DNA of 64,000 bases from Ferruginibacter sp. (GTDB taxonomy: Bacteria > Bacteroidota > Bacteroidia > Chitinophagales > Chitinophagaceae): the NCBI GenBank assembly GCA_014379905.1, contig JACMKX010000103.1, forward strand, positions 24,883 to 88,882. The letters are read 5' to 3'. The first letter of the stretch is position 1, and each line of letters begins with the position of its first letter. Below the pieces are notes generated by a model. The model did no database searches. It saw nothing but the letters and a program-made list of their open reading frames with translations, and had not been told where the DNA came from. Below, in pieces: positions 42,706 through 52,929 of the stretch. The translations under genes and the position numbers were made by a program.

Positions 42706-44121
42706 ATGAAAAAATTCTCTTTCGGAATAATTGGCCTGGGCACCATGGGAGGCAATTTTATCCTCAATATCAATGATCATGGTTTTAGCGTTGCCGGGTA
42801 CGATAAAGACAAGGTAAAAACCGATGCATTAAATGCAGAAAGGTCTACCGATCTTTTCGAGGCATTCAGCAGCCTTCCGGCCTTTATGGATTCACTGGAA
42901 ACTCCCCGCAATATTATTTTACTGGTACCCGCTGGTAAAGTTGTAGACATTGTTATCAACGAACTCAAACCTTATTGGGGCGACAATGATGTGATCATTG
43001 ATTGTGGTAATTCACATTTCACCGACACACAAAGAAGGGTAGATGAATTAAGCGGCGAAAAAATTCACTTTATGGGCATGGGCATTTCCGGTGGTGAAAC
43101 CGGTGCCCGTTACGGAGCCAGTATTATGCCCGGTGGCGACAGGGAAGCACATGCCCGCATTGCCCCTATGCTCAATGCTGTGTGTGCAAAAGTAGATGGC
43201 GAACCCTGCACGGCTTATATGGGCAACGGCGCTGCAGGACATTATGTAAAAATGGTGCACAACGGTATTGAATATGCCATCATGCAAACCTTAAGCGAAT
43301 GTTATCATTTAATGAAAGTATATGGGCAAATGAGCAATGCCGAAATACAACAAACATTTGATGCCTGGAACAAAGGAAGACTTCAATCTTTTTTAGTAGA
43401 AATAACAGCAGCTATTTTTAAACAACCAGATGATTTAAAAAGCGGTGAGCTGGTAGATAGTATTTTAGATACCGCTGCACAAAAAGGTACAGGTGCATGG
43501 ACCAGCCAGGATGCAGCCAATGTAGCTTCACCCATTCCTGTGATTGATGCGGCTGTTTCGCAAAGAATCATTTCTGCTATGCGTGCACAGCGGCAAATTG
43601 CAGCAAAACAATTTCCTGCCGAAGCATCGGAAGTAGCGGTAAATAAAGAAGCATTATTAAAACAACTGGAAGCTGCTCTATACAGCACTTATATAGTTTG
43701 TTATGCACAAGGCTTTCAAATGCTGGCAAATGCTTCAGAAGAATATAAATACAATATTTCTTTGTCGTCCGTGGCTTCTATATGGCGGGGTGGTTGCATC
43801 ATAAGGGCTGCCATGCTGGTGAAAATAAAAGAAGCTTTTGCACAGGATGCGGATTTAAAAAATATTATGCTCAATGATTTTTTTGCCAAAGAACTAAACG
43901 AAGCAAAAGCATCTTTTAAATCGGTAGTATCGCAGGCATTGGCTACAGGCATACCGGTACCGGCATTGTCATCGGCCTTAAATTATTATTTAAGCTATCA
44001 TAGTGGCTGGCTGCCGGCCAATGTTATACAGGCACAAAGAGATTTTTTTGGTGCGCATACCTATCAACGCAACGACAGGGAAGGCACTTTTCATACTAAC
44101 TGGAATCAAACCATTCATTAA
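42706..44121 (+). CDS. gnd: 6-phosphogluconate dehydrogenase
   Basis: A 471-residue enzyme that oxidatively decarboxylates 6-phosphogluconate to ribulose 5-phosphate, making NADPH. Features are the N-terminal dinucleotide site GLGTMGGNF, the substrate region HFMGMGISGGETGARYGASI, VKMVHNGIEYAIMQTLSECY and the C-terminal SGWLPANVIQAQRDFFGAHTY. It is of normal length for the homodimeric long form. It begins the operon gnd-zwf-pgl: zwf starts 6 nt after its stop. Confidence 0.97.
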   Translation: MKKFSFGIIGLGTMGGNFILNINDHGFSVAGYDKDKVKTDALNAERSTDLFEAFSSLPAFMDSLETPRNIILLVPAGKVVDIVINELKPYWGDNDVIIDCGNSHFTDTQRRVDELSGEKIHFMGMGISGGETGARYGASIMPGGDREAHARIAPMLNAVCAKVDGEPCTAYMGNGAAGHYVKMVHNGIEYAIMQTLSECYHLMKVYGQMSNAEIQQTFDAWNKGRLQSFLVEITAAIFKQPDDLKSGELVDSILDTAAQKGTGAWTSQDAANVASPIPVIDAAVSQRIISAMRAQRQIAAKQFPAEASEVAVNKEALLKQLEAALYSTYIVCYAQGFQMLANASEEYKYNISLSSVASIWRGGCIIRAAMLVKIKEAFAQDADLKNIMLNDFFAKELNEAKASFKSVVSQALATGIPVPALSSALNYYLSYHSGWLPANVIQAQRDFFGAHTYQRNDREGTFHTNWNQTIH

Positions 44122-44127
44122 TCCATC

Positions 44128-45651
44128 ATGGAAGTTAAAAGCAAAATAAATCCTACTGTAATTGCCATTTTTGGCGGCACAGGGGATCTTGCCCGCAGGA
44201 AATTAATTCCTGCTTTATACAATCTTTTTTTAGACAACTGGCTGCACGATAAATTCCTGATCATTTGCCTGGGTACTTCTATACCAGACAGGGATGCAAT
44301 GGTGAAGCAATTAAAAGAAGGAGTGGACAAGTTTTCCCGCAGGGGCAAATCAAAAAAAGCACAGTGGGAAAAATTTGCAAAAAGCATCGAATACCTGCGG
44401 GGCGATTTTACACAGAAGAAGTTATATGGGCAACTCAATAAAACCATCAGCACTTTTTTTAAAGGAGAAAACCATGTAAACAAGACATTTTACCTGGCCG
44501 TTCCGCCCAAATTTTTCGGGCCTATTGCCGACTTGTTGGGAGAAGCTGGTTTTGCAGCAGACAGGGAACATACCCGTTTGGTGGTGGAAAAACCTTTTGG
44601 TACCGACCTTGAAACCGCCAAAGCATTGAACCAAAAACTGCAACTCATTTTTGACGAAAAACAGATCTACCGAATCGATCATTACCTGGGTAAAGAAACA
44701 GTACAAAATATTTTAGCATTCCGCTTTGCGAATGCCTTGTTTGAACCTATCTGGAACCATAATTACATCAGCTCTGTACAAATTACGGTGGCAGAAAAAC
44801 TGGGGGTGGAAGACAGGGGCGGTTACTATGAAACGAGTGGGGCATTGAGAGATATGATTCAAAACCATGTAATGCAATTGGTTTGTTTAATTGCTATGGA
44901 ACCACCCGTTTCTTTTGAGGCAGATGAAGTGCGCAATAAAAAAGCAGATGTTTTGCATGCCATCCGGAAAATAAATAGTGATGAAGTGCATGATTTCGCA
45001 GTGCGTGGACAATACAGCGAAGGCTGGCTGGAAGGAGATAAAGTAAAAGGATATCGCAGCGAAAAAAATGTGGCACCCGATTCCAGTACAGAAACTTTTG
45101 CAGCCATGAAATTTCATATTGATAACTGGCGCTGGAGCAACGTGCCTTTTTATGTAAGAAGTGGCAAAAGAATGAGCCAGTCTATCTCTGCCATTACCAT
45201 TGAATTTAAGCATGTGCCGCACCAATCTTTCCCGGCAGAAGCAAGTGAGAACTGGCAAACAAATTTACTGGTCATCAATATTCAGCCGGATATGGGGATC
45301 CGTTTACGGATGCAATCCAAACGCCCGGGACCGCAAATGTTTTTAACGCCGGTAGATATGGTATTCGATTACCAGGATCATTTTAACGGCACCACGCCGG
45401 AAGCCTACGAAACCTTGCTGCAGGATGTTATTGAAGGCGATCCTACTTTATTTATGCGCAGCGACCAGGTAGAAGCTGCCTGGGAAATTGTGATGCCGAT
45501 ACTGGATTTCTGGCAGGCCAACGGTTCTGTAAACTTCCCTAATTATGATGGTGGAACTTATGGTCCTGAATCTGCAGAATCACTGATAGCAAAAGATGGT
45601 AATAAATGGATGACCTTCCCGCTAAATAAAAAAAGTCATGAGATTGATTAA
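44128..45651 (+). CDS. zwf: Glucose-6-phosphate 1-dehydrogenase
   Basis: A 507-residue enzyme that catalyses the first step of the oxidative pentose-phosphate pathway, giving NADPH and 6-phosphogluconolactone. The nucleotide-binding region is [20 protein letters not shown], and the catalytic His is in [14 protein letters not shown]. It sits 6 nt after gnd and overlaps pgl by 14 nt, so the three are co-transcribed. Confidence 0.97.
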   Translation: MEVKSKINPTVIAIFGGTGDLARRKLIPALYNLFLDNWLHDKFLIICLGTSIPDRDAMVKQLKEGVDKFSRRGKSKKAQWEKFAKSIEYLRGDFTQKKLYGQLNKTISTFFKGENHVNKTFYLAVPPKFFGPIADLLGEAGFAADREHTRLVVEKPFGTDLETAKALNQKLQLIFDEKQIYRIDHYLGKETVQNILAFRFANALFEPIWNHNYISSVQITVAEKLGVEDRGGYYETSGALRDMIQNHVMQLVCLIAMEPPVSFEADEVRNKKADVLHAIRKINSDEVHDFAVRGQYSEGWLEGDKVKGYRSEKNVAPDSSTETFAAMKFHIDNWRWSNVPFYVRSGKRMSQSISAITIEFKHVPHQSFPAEASENWQTNLLVINIQPDMGIRLRMQSKRPGPQMFLTPVDMVFDYQDHFNGTTPEAYETLLQDVIEGDPTLFMRSDQVEAAWEIVMPILDFWQANGSVNFPNYDGGTYGPESAESLIAKDGNKWMTFPLNKKSHEID

Positions 45652-46357
45652 GGTTTATGCCAATGCGCACGAACTCTGTGAAGCTGCAATGGAATTATTT
45701 ATTGAAATGGCAGCGCAGTTGATTTTGGCTGAAGGGAGATTCAACGTGGCTTTATCAGGTGGCAGAACACCTAATCTCTTATATGACCTGCTTTCAAATC
45801 CCGAAAATGCAGCAAGGGTTGACTGGAAAAATATTTTCTTTTTTTGGGGCGATGAAAGATATGTAGCGCATGACAATATGGAGAACAACAGTTTCCAGGC
45901 AAAACAACATTTACTGGACCTGGTTCCTGTTCCACCGGAAAATATATTTCGCATACCCGTAAGCGGCGATCATGAAGCAGATGCTGCAGCATATGAACAA
46001 ACGATCCTATCTTTTTTTAATAATGAAACACCGGCTTTCGACCTGCTGTTTTTAGGCATGGGCGATGAAGGCCATACAGCATCCATCTTTCCCGGCTCTC
46101 CATTATTGCAGGAACAAACGGCGCTGGTAAAAGATGTGTACGTGGACGTAAAACAAATGCAGCGCATCAGCTTTACCCCGCCGCTGATCAATGCTGCCCA
46201 CAACATTTTGTTTATGGTAACCGGTGCAGAAAAGGCAGCTGCCTTTAAAGAAGTGATACAGGGGGAATACAATCCTGCCCTATATCCTGCGCAGATCATT
46301 CAACCAGTGGGGGGGCAGTTATTGTGGACGGTGGATGAAGCGATTGCCGGAAAATAA
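45638..46357 (+). CDS. pgl: 6-phosphogluconolactonase
   Basis: A 239-residue member of the NagB/Pgl family that hydrolyses 6-phosphogluconolactone to 6-phosphogluconate, between the zwf and gnd products. It has [36 protein letters not shown] and [20 protein letters not shown], all typical. It overlaps the end of zwf by 14 nt, so re-initiation is likely. Convergent with lipB. Confidence 0.95.
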   Translation: MRLIKVYANAHELCEAAMELFIEMAAQLILAEGRFNVALSGGRTPNLLYDLLSNPENAARVDWKNIFFFWGDERYVAHDNMENNSFQAKQHLLDLVPVPPENIFRIPVSGDHEADAAAYEQTILSFFNNETPAFDLLFLGMGDEGHTASIFPGSPLLQEQTALVKDVYVDVKQMQRISFTPPLINAAHNILFMVTGAEKAAAFKEVIQGEYNPALYPAQIIQPVGGQLLWTVDEAIAGK

Positions 46358-46379
46358 TTCTGCAAATAATTAAACCACT

Positions 46380-47144
46380 TTACACAAGGTAGTTGACCTT
46401 ACTTGCAGCGGAAATCATTAATGCACATTCAAATACTTCTTCAAAATTCCGGCAAATAGAAGCTTTCACCTGCTCCAGGTCAATTTTGCTGCCCAATTCG
46501 GCCTCCATAGAAGTGACCTTTTTATTTTGAATGCCACAGGGAATGATCATATCAAAATAACTTAAATCGGTATTCACATTCAATGCAAAGCCATGCATGG
46601 TAATCCAGCGGCTGCAACGTATGCCGATGGCGCAGATCTTTCTTGCCTTTGACGGTATGGCTGCATCAATCCATACACCGGTTTCCCCCTTGCTGCGGCC
46701 GGCGCTTATACCAAATTCTTTTAAAGTCATAATAATTACTTCTTCGAGATTGCGCAAATACAGGCCGATATCCGTACTGAATTTTTCAAGATCAAGGATA
46801 GGGTAGCCTACCAACTGGCCGGGTCCATGATAAGTAATATCGCCACCCCGGTTAATATGAAAATATGCGACCTGTTTTTTCTCCTGCTCTTCTTTGCTGA
46901 TAAGGAGGTTGTTGATGTTGCCATTTTTTCCGAGGGTGAATACATTAGGATGTTCGCAAAGGAGGAAATAATGTTGGGTACCGGTTACACTGTCACGTTC
47001 AGCAGCACCTGCTTTTGCCTGCAGGTTGCGCTGCATAAGCGTTTCCTGGAACTTCCAGGCGGCTTCGTATTCTGCAAGATGCAGGTCTTTTACAATTATG
47101 GTTTCCACACTCAATTTAATATTTATAATAGCAGGCGCAAACAT
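46380..47144 (-). CDS. lipB: Lipoyl(octanoyl) transferase
   Basis: A 254-residue enzyme that moves the octanoyl chain from acyl-carrier protein to lipoyl domains such as the ones in PdhC. The family signature RGGDITYHGPGQLVGYPILD is present, as is the catalytic Lys/Cys region KICAIGIRCSRWITMHGF... and IPCGIQ. The ATG at 47144 is chosen because it overlaps the lipA stop as TAATG, which implies translational coupling. The previous 13 in-frame residues lie in lipA. The last six codons (KVNYLV) are written by an AAGGTAGTTGACCTT repeat that also occurs at 48178-48212. Confidence 0.92.
   Translation of the reverse strand: MFAPAIINIKLSVETIIVKDLHLAEYEAAWKFQETLMQRNLQAKAGAAERDSVTGTQHYFLLCEHPNVFTLGKNGNINNLLISKEEQEKKQVAYFHINRGGDITYHGPGQLVGYPILDLEKFSTDIGLYLRNLEEVIIMTLKEFGISAGRSKGETGVWIDAAIPSKARKICAIGIRCSRWITMHGFALNVNTDLSYFDMIIPCGIQNKKVTSMEAELGSKIDLEQVKASICRNFEEVFECALMISAASKVNYLV
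46386..46401. repeat. AAGGTNGNTGACCTT repeat at the lipB stop
   Basis: AAGGTAGTTGACCTTA overlaps the final lipB codons. The family's fuller hairpin is at 48178-48212. Confidence 0.55.
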
Positions 47145-48073
47145 TATAGCTGTGCTGCCGCCAGTAGTTGTTCCTGCTCCCATTGGTTTCTACCCCAGCC
47201 GGCAATAACATGTTTTTCGCTGCGATAGGAAGACCTTACCAGCGGGCCGCTTTCCACGTAATCAAAACCCAGGTTATAGCCAATGTCCTTTAGTTCTTTG
47301 AACTCATCGGGATGTACAAAACGGTGCACCGCCAAATGGTTGTGGGTAGGTTGAAGGTATTGGCCGATGGTTATTACATCTACATTGCTTTGACGCAGGT
47401 CTTTTAAAGTCTGGATCACTTCTTCTTTTGTTTCACCCAGGCCAAGCATGATACCACTTTTGGTACGCATACCACCTGCTTTTAGTAAACGCAGCGTTTC
47501 AAGGCTGCGGCTATACTTCGCCTGTATCCTTACTTCCCGGGTAAGCCGCTCCACCGTTTCAATGTTATGAGAAACTACATCAGGGGCAGCGTCAATTATC
47601 CTGCCTATAGCAACCTTATCTGCCCTGAAGTCTGGAATAAGTGTTTCCAAAGTAGTGTTTGGGGATAGATTTCTCACAGCCCTGATGCTGTTCTGCCATA
47701 TGATGCTTCCCTGGTCTTCCAGTTCGTCCCTGTCAACGGATGTGATCACCGCATGCTTCACCTTCATCAGGTAAATAGCTTCTGCTACTCTTTGTGGTTC
47801 ATCCCAGTCAACGGGGTCGGGACGGCCGGTGGCCACAGCACAAAATCCGCAGCTGCGGGTACAAATATTTCCCAGGATCATAAAAGTAGCTGTACCCTCG
47901 CCCCAGCACTCGCCCATGTTGGGGCAATTTCCACTTTGACAAATAGTATGCAGTTTATGTTCCTGTACCAGTTCCCGTACATTGCGGTAAGCCTCGCCAA
48001 TGGGCAATTTTACCCTGAGCCAGTTTGGTTTTGGTAGTTTGGGAGATTCTAATGTTGGATTACCACAGGACAT
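47144..48073 (-). CDS. lipA: Lipoyl synthase
   Basis: A 309-residue radical-SAM enzyme that inserts two sulfur atoms into octanoyl groups on lipoyl domains. It carries two iron-sulfur clusters: the auxiliary Cys45, Cys50, Cys56 ([12 protein letters not shown]) and the radical-SAM Cys71, Cys75, Cys78 (CTRSCGFC). The C-terminal SSYRSEKH pattern is present. It is coupled to lipB by a TAATG overlap, and a -7 box lies 29 nt upstream. Confidence 0.96.
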   Translation of the reverse strand: MSCGNPTLESPKLPKPNWLRVKLPIGEAYRNVRELVQEHKLHTICQSGNCPNMGECWGEGTATFMILGNICTRSCGFCAVATGRPDPVDWDEPQRVAEAIYLMKVKHAVITSVDRDELEDQGSIIWQNSIRAVRNLSPNTTLETLIPDFRADKVAIGRIIDAAPDVVSHNIETVERLTREVRIQAKYSRSLETLRLLKAGGMRTKSGIMLGLGETKEEVIQTLKDLRQSNVDVITIGQYLQPTHNHLAVHRFVHPDEFKELKDIGYNLGFDYVESGPLVRSSYRSEKHVIAGWGRNQWEQEQLLAAAQL

Positions 48074-48102
48074 TTAATTTAATTTAATAGTGCTTAGTGC
48101 TG

Positions 48103-48110
48103 CAAAGGTA
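48103..48110 (-). promoter_or_regulatory. Putative lipA promoter -7 box
   Basis: TACCTTTG on the minus strand fits TAnnTTTG, 29 nt before the lipA ATG. No -33 TTG is evident. Confidence 0.45.
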
Positions 48111-48177
48111 AATAGTTGTCGGGTTGTTAATCGGGAAGTTTCAATTTTTTACCAACTTCGAAAATGGTGTTGGATAA

Positions 48178-48212
48178 GGTCGAGCACCTTCACGTAAGGT
48201 GGTCGACCTTAT
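48178..48212. repeat. AAGGTCGAC hairpin between the DksA-like gene and lipA
   Basis: AAGGTCGAGCACCTT, loop CACGT, AAGGTGGTCGACCTT: a 15-bp stem with one mismatch. It shares words with the repeat at the lipB stop (46386-46401). Confidence 0.65.
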
Positions 48213-48225
48213 TCCACGGGAATAA

Positions 48226-48259
48226 AAAATGGAGAACCACTTTCGCAATTCTCCATTTT
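48226..48259 (-). terminator. Terminator of the ileS / DksA-like operon
   Basis: Minus strand: AAAATGGAGAA and TTCTCCATTTT (48259-48249 and 48236-48226), a perfect 11-bp stem followed by T residues. Confidence 0.8.
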
Positions 48260-48278
48260 ATAGTATAAAAATGATAAT

Positions 48279-49259
48279 TTATTTCGCCTGCCCCATTTTT
48301 GCTTCAATGCTCAGTGTAGCATGTGGTACAGCTCTTAATCTTGCTTTGTCGATCAGTTTGCCGGTAACGCGGCAAATGCCGTAGGTTTTATTTTCAATAC
48401 GCATCAGGGCTTTTTCCAGGTGATCAATAAAAGTGATCTGGCGGCTGGCCATCTGGCTCAGTTGTTCCCTTTCCATGCTGAGGCTACCATCTTCCATGGT
48501 CATATAGCGGTTATCACTTTCATCTCCACCCATTTCATCTTTACGGGTTATTAAACCCTGTAAATAGTTCAGCTCTTTTTTAGCTGCACCCAGTTTGCGC
48601 TGGATGAGTTCCCTGAATTCAGTCAGGTCGCTGTCGCTATAACGTATAATAGGTGCACCCGGGTCATTTTTTGGCTGATCCAATACGGATTTTGTAAAAT
48701 CCGGCTGGTAAGTGCGGGACGTTTTAGTGTTTATCTTAGGAATAGAAACGGCCTTGGGAGGCGCAATTTTAATGTCCTTAGGATTGGTTGCCGTGGCTTT
48801 TGGGCCTTTGGCCACCGGCTTGGCCGGTGCGGCTGCTTTTGCAGCTGGTTTTTTATCTTCTGTTTTTTTACTCATTACCTGGGGGGCCGGTTTTGCAACT
48901 GCTACCGGTTTTTTAGGTGCCATCGCTGCAGGTTTTGCAGGCAATTTTTGAGGCACAGGTTTAGCGGATGATTTTGACTTTACCGGCAAAGCAATTTTTT
49001 TAGGAACAGCTTTAGCCACCGGCTTTTTTGCGGCTGGTTTAGCCACCACCTTTTTAGGAGCTGGTTTTTTTGCTGCTGCTTTTGCTACCGGCTTTACTGC
49101 TTGTTTTTTAATGGCTGCTTTAGGCGCTGCTTTTTTTGCTACGGGTTTGGCTAACACCTTTTTGGCTGCCGGTTTAGCTACTTTTTTAGGAGCTGCTTTC
49201 TTTGCTGCGGGTTTTACAGCCTGCCTGCCGTTAGGTACGGCTTTTTTTGACGATGCCAT
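48279..49259 (-). CDS. DksA/TraR-family protein with histone H1-like Lys/Ala/Pro tail
   Basis: A 326-residue protein in two parts. Residues about 1-160 are a low-complexity, highly basic Lys/Ala/Pro region (PAAKKAAPKKVAKP units) like histone H1 or HctB tails. Residues about 185-326 are a DksA/TraR domain: TEFRELIQRKLGAAKKELNY coiled coil, then ENKTYGICRVTGKLIDKARL. The usual four-Cys zinc site keeps only one Cys, a state I recall from other Bacteroidota. DksA binds RNA polymerase, and the tail could bind DNA (inference). Its ATG lies 4 nt after the ileS stop, so they share a transcript ended by the terminator at 48226-48259. Confidence 0.85.
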   Translation of the reverse strand: MASSKKAVPNGRQAVKPAAKKAAPKKVAKPAAKKVLAKPVAKKAAPKAAIKKQAVKPVAKAAAKKPAPKKVVAKPAAKKPVAKAVPKKIALPVKSKSSAKPVPQKLPAKPAAMAPKKPVAVAKPAPQVMSKKTEDKKPAAKAAAPAKPVAKGPKATATNPKDIKIAPPKAVSIPKINTKTSRTYQPDFTKSVLDQPKNDPGAPIIRYSDSDLTEFRELIQRKLGAAKKELNYLQGLITRKDEMGGDESDNRYMTMEDGSLSMEREQLSQMASRQITFIDHLEKALMRIENKTYGICRVTGKLIDKARLRAVPHATLSIEAKMGQAK

Positions 49260-49263
49260 GTTT

Positions 49264-52200
49264 CTAGCTTTTTTTTACATACACATTTAAAGTCGCTTCG
49301 TTCACCTCAATTGTGGTGCCATCGTTTAAAACCGGCACAAATTCAAGGGAATTCGCTAAAATTTCGCGGCAAATATAGTCTTTAAATTCAATTAAAGAGT
49401 TTTGCAGGGCATTTTCACTCACTGTTACGCTTATACGATCTGTTAGCTCAAAGCCACTGTCTTTGCGTATATTCTGTATCCTGTTCACAAATTCCCGGGC
49501 ATTTCCTTCGTTTTGAAGTGCTTCGGTGATGCTGATGTCCAGGGCTACTGTCAGGGAACCTTTACCCGCAATTTCATAACCGGGTATTTCATCCGTTATA
49601 ATTTCTATATCTTCTGCATTGATAATGATGGCTTCTTCTCCATTAGCCACCGCATCGCTGTTCATGGTATATTCCTGCTCCAGCACTTTTTCAATAGTAG
49701 CATTGTCCATCTTTTCTATTTCAGCAGCAGCCCATTTCATTTTTGGCCCCAGTTTTTTACCCAGGCTCTTAAAATTGGCTTTGGCTTTTTTGCGAATGAA
49801 GTCATTGTCGGCTGCCAGTACATCAATCTCCTTAATATTGGTTTCTGTTTTAATGATCTCCTCCACCAGTTTAATATTATCCGACATTTCTGCATCCATT
49901 GCCGGGATGAATACTTTCTGTAGGGGCTGCCTAACCTTAATATTTACTTTTTTACGAAGCGATAATACCAGGGAACAGGCATCCTGCGCCAGCTGCATTC
50001 TCTTTTCCAGTGACAAATTGATCACAGCTTCATCTGCTTCGGGGAAAAAGGCATGGTGCACAGATTCATGATCAAAACGTTGGGTAACCTCATTCAGGTT
50101 TATAAACAACCAGTCTGCAAAGAAAGGCGCTACCGGGGCTATTAACCGGGTGATGGTTTCCAGGCATTCATACAGGGTTTGATACGCACAGATCTTGTCA
50201 TGCTCATATTCTCCCTTCCAGAAACGCCGGCGGCAAAGGCGCACATACCAGTTGCTCAACAGGGAATCAACAAATTCTTCAATGGCACGGCCGGCTTGCG
50301 TTGGCTCGTAATTGTCAAAACTTTCCTCCACTGTTTTTATCAGACTGTTGAGGGAAGAAAGGATCCATTGGTCTATTTCCGGCCTTTTTCTTACCGGAAC
50401 ATATTGTTCATTAAAAGTAAAACCATCCACATTGGCGTACAATGCAAAGAACTGGTAGGTATTATACAGCGTGCCAAAGAACTTGCGTTGCACTTCCTTA
50501 ATGCCTTCCTCATCAAATTTTAAACTATCCCAGGGGGAAGCATTAGTGATGAGGTACCAGCGGGTAGCATCCGGGCCATATTTATCGATGGTTGCAAACG
50601 GATCTACCACGTTGCCAAGCCGCTTGCTCATTTTATTGCCATTTTTATCCAGTACCAAACCATTGCTTACCACCGTTTTGTAGGCAACAGAGTCAAATAA
50701 CAAAACGCCCAACGCATGCAGGGTATAAAACCAGCCTCTCGTCTGGTCCACGCCCTCGGCAATAAAATCTGCCGGGAACGCCTGCTTAAAAGTCTCTTTG
50801 TTTTCGAAAGGAAAATGCCACTGGGCGTAGGGCATGGCCCCGCTGTCGAACCAAACGTCTACCAGGTCGGGTATGCGTTTCATTGGCACACCTGTTGGGC
50901 TTACCAAAGTAATATCATCTACATATGGTTTATGTAAATCTAATATTCCTTCATGCAGGTAATGCGTATTGGTATCGCCGCCCAGGACTTCGGCTGCTTT
51001 TTTTATTTCGTTATTAAGTTCTTCTATGGATCCAACGCAGATCTGTTCACCACCTTCTTTCTCATCAATGAATTTTCCATCTGCATCCACGCTTTTCCAG
51101 ATAGGCAGTGGTGTGCCCCAATACCGGCTGCGGCTCAGGTTCCAGTCCACCATATTTTCCAGCCAGTTGCCAAAGCGGCCGGTACCGGTGCTGGCTGGTT
51201 TCCAGTTAATGGTTTTATTGAGTTCTACCATGCGATCCTTTACAGCTGTGGTTTTAATGAACCAGGCATCCAGGGGATAATAAATGATAGGCTTATCTGT
51301 ACGCCAGCAATGCGGGTAATTGTGCTCGTATTTTTCAACTTTAAAAGCCCGGTTCTCTAATTTTAATTTTACGGCTAAGTCAACATTTACATCCACATAG
51401 TTGGGTTCATTCTTATAGTCTTTTACATAGCGTCCGCTGAATTCGCCGGTGCCTTCCACAAACTTTCCTTCTTTATCTACCAGCGTTAGAATACCCAGGT
51501 TATTTTTCTGGCCAACCTTGTAATCATCTGCACCAAAGGCCGGAGACGTGTGTACGATACCGGTACCATCTTCGGTGGTAACAAAATCGCCGGTAATGAT
51601 ACGGAAGGGACGAGCACCGGGAGTAATCTCTTCAATTTTTTCTAAACTATTGGCTTCAAAAGGAAGCAATTGTTCATACTCACAGTCTTCCAATACTTCT
51701 CCTTTAAATTCTGCAAGGATCTTCCAGGGGATAACCTTCACATCATTGGAGTAGTTTTCGAAGTCACCGTTTTCTCCTTCGGCTTTAAAATATTTATGAA
51801 CCAGCGGTTTTGCCAGGATAACGTTTATCGGCAGGTGGGTATATGGATTGAAGGTTTTGACAAAAACATAATCGATCTTAGGGCCAACAGTCAATCCAAG
51901 GTTGGAAGGCAGTGTCCAAGGTGTAGTGGTCCAGGCCATAAAGTAAATGTCACTGGTTACTAACTCGTCCTTATCCATGTCTTCAAACCATTGACTATTA
52001 ACGATTGACTTGCTTAATATGTTTGCCTGGAACATTACTGTTACACTCGTATCCTTCACATCCTTATAAGTTCCCGGCTGGTTTAGTTCATGACTTGATA
52101 AACCCGTACCTGCAGCCGGAGAATAAGGTTGTATACTTACACTTTCGTAGAGGTATCCTTTTTTATATAATTCGCTTAGGCACCACCAGAGTGTTTCAAT

Positions 52201-52671
52201 GTATTCATTTTTAAAAGTGATATACGGGTCATTGAGGTCTACCCAGTAGCCCATTTTTTTGGTGATATCATCCCATTTATCCTTGTATTTTAATACCTCC
52301 CGGCGGCAGGTGGCATTGTATTCTTCTACCGATATCTTTTTACCGATATCTTCTTTTGTGATACCCAGCAATTTTTCTACCCCCAGTTCTACCGGCAGGC
52401 CATGCGTATCCCATCCGCCTTTGCGTTTTACCTGGAAATCCTGCATGGTTTTATAACGGCAAACGAGGTCCTTTAAAGTTCTTGAAATTACATGGTGAAT
52501 GCCGGGCATACCATTGGCACTTGGAGGGCCTTCATAAAACACAAAAGGTGTTTTTCCTTCCCGCAGGGAAACACTCTTTTCAAAGGCTTCTTTTTCGGAC
52601 CATTTATTTAAAATTTCACTGCCTATCCCGGGCAGGTTCAGTTGCTTGTATTCTTTGTATCTCAACGACAT
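49264..52671 (-). CDS. ileS: Isoleucine--tRNA ligase
   Basis: A 1135-residue class I synthetase charging tRNA-Ile. The 'HIGH' motif is in PSANGMPGIHH, the editing domain sits in the middle, and the KMSKS loop reads KMSKRLGN, as in the eukaryotic-like type. The C-terminal region (about 900-1135) has the anticodon-binding helices and an extra domain. Near residues 221-229 the sequence ILSKSIVNS, just before the conserved IYFMAWTTTPWTLPSN, is coded by GACTATTAACGATTGAC-type words seen in intergenic repeats. The frame is intact. The gene shares its transcript with the DksA-like gene 4 nt downstream. Confidence 0.96.
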   Translation of the reverse strand: MSLRYKEYKQLNLPGIGSEILNKWSEKEAFEKSVSLREGKTPFVFYEGPPSANGMPGIHHVISRTLKDLVCRYKTMQDFQVKRKGGWDTHGLPVELGVEKLLGITKEDIGKKISVEEYNATCRREVLKYKDKWDDITKKMGYWVDLNDPYITFKNEYIETLWWCLSELYKKGYLYESVSIQPYSPAAGTGLSSHELNQPGTYKDVKDTSVTVMFQANILSKSIVNSQWFEDMDKDELVTSDIYFMAWTTTPWTLPSNLGLTVGPKIDYVFVKTFNPYTHLPINVILAKPLVHKYFKAEGENGDFENYSNDVKVIPWKILAEFKGEVLEDCEYEQLLPFEANSLEKIEEITPGARPFRIITGDFVTTEDGTGIVHTSPAFGADDYKVGQKNNLGILTLVDKEGKFVEGTGEFSGRYVKDYKNEPNYVDVNVDLAVKLKLENRAFKVEKYEHNYPHCWRTDKPIIYYPLDAWFIKTTAVKDRMVELNKTINWKPASTGTGRFGNWLENMVDWNLSRSRYWGTPLPIWKSVDADGKFIDEKEGGEQICVGSIEELNNEIKKAAEVLGGDTNTHYLHEGILDLHKPYVDDITLVSPTGVPMKRIPDLVDVWFDSGAMPYAQWHFPFENKETFKQAFPADFIAEGVDQTRGWFYTLHALGVLLFDSVAYKTVVSNGLVLDKNGNKMSKRLGNVVDPFATIDKYGPDATRWYLITNASPWDSLKFDEEGIKEVQRKFFGTLYNTYQFFALYANVDGFTFNEQYVPVRKRPEIDQWILSSLNSLIKTVEESFDNYEPTQAGRAIEEFVDSLLSNWYVRLCRRRFWKGEYEHDKICAYQTLYECLETITRLIAPVAPFFADWLFINLNEVTQRFDHESVHHAFFPEADEAVINLSLEKRMQLAQDACSLVLSLRKKVNIKVRQPLQKVFIPAMDAEMSDNIKLVEEIIKTETNIKEIDVLAADNDFIRKKAKANFKSLGKKLGPKMKWAAAEIEKMDNATIEKVLEQEYTMNSDAVANGEEAIIINAEDIEIITDEIPGYEIAGKGSLTVALDISITEALQNEGNAREFVNRIQNIRKDSGFELTDRISVTVSENALQNSLIEFKDYICREILANSLEFVPVLNDGTTIEVNEATLNVYVKKS
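51988..52013. repeat. GACTATTGAC-type words inside ileS
   Basis: ATTGACTATTAACGATTGAC, in frame with ileS in a loop before the editing domain. It matches words at 641-684 and 8290-8310. Confidence 0.4.
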
Positions 52672-52929
52672 ATATAAGTGCTGGTTCTTTGCTTACAAAA
52701 AGAAGTGTGCGAAGTTAATAAAATTATTGCCAGAAGCCCTGTTGCGGTACAATTATTGCAACATTTATATGCAGAAAGAAGATATCAATTCAACTACTAC
52801 AAAGAGGGTAGAAGCGACCGTAAATTTCCTGTATTTTATTTCAATTATTCACATAAAATTGTTTTGGCACAGTATTGGAAAGGAACTAGGCGCTAACGAA
52901 ATATCTTATAAACTTAACCTTGTTAATTT

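Noticed and set aside
52845..52853. DnaA box (TTATTCACA) as part of a replication origin
   Set aside because: A single match with no cluster and no AT-rich unwinding element or dnaA gene nearby.
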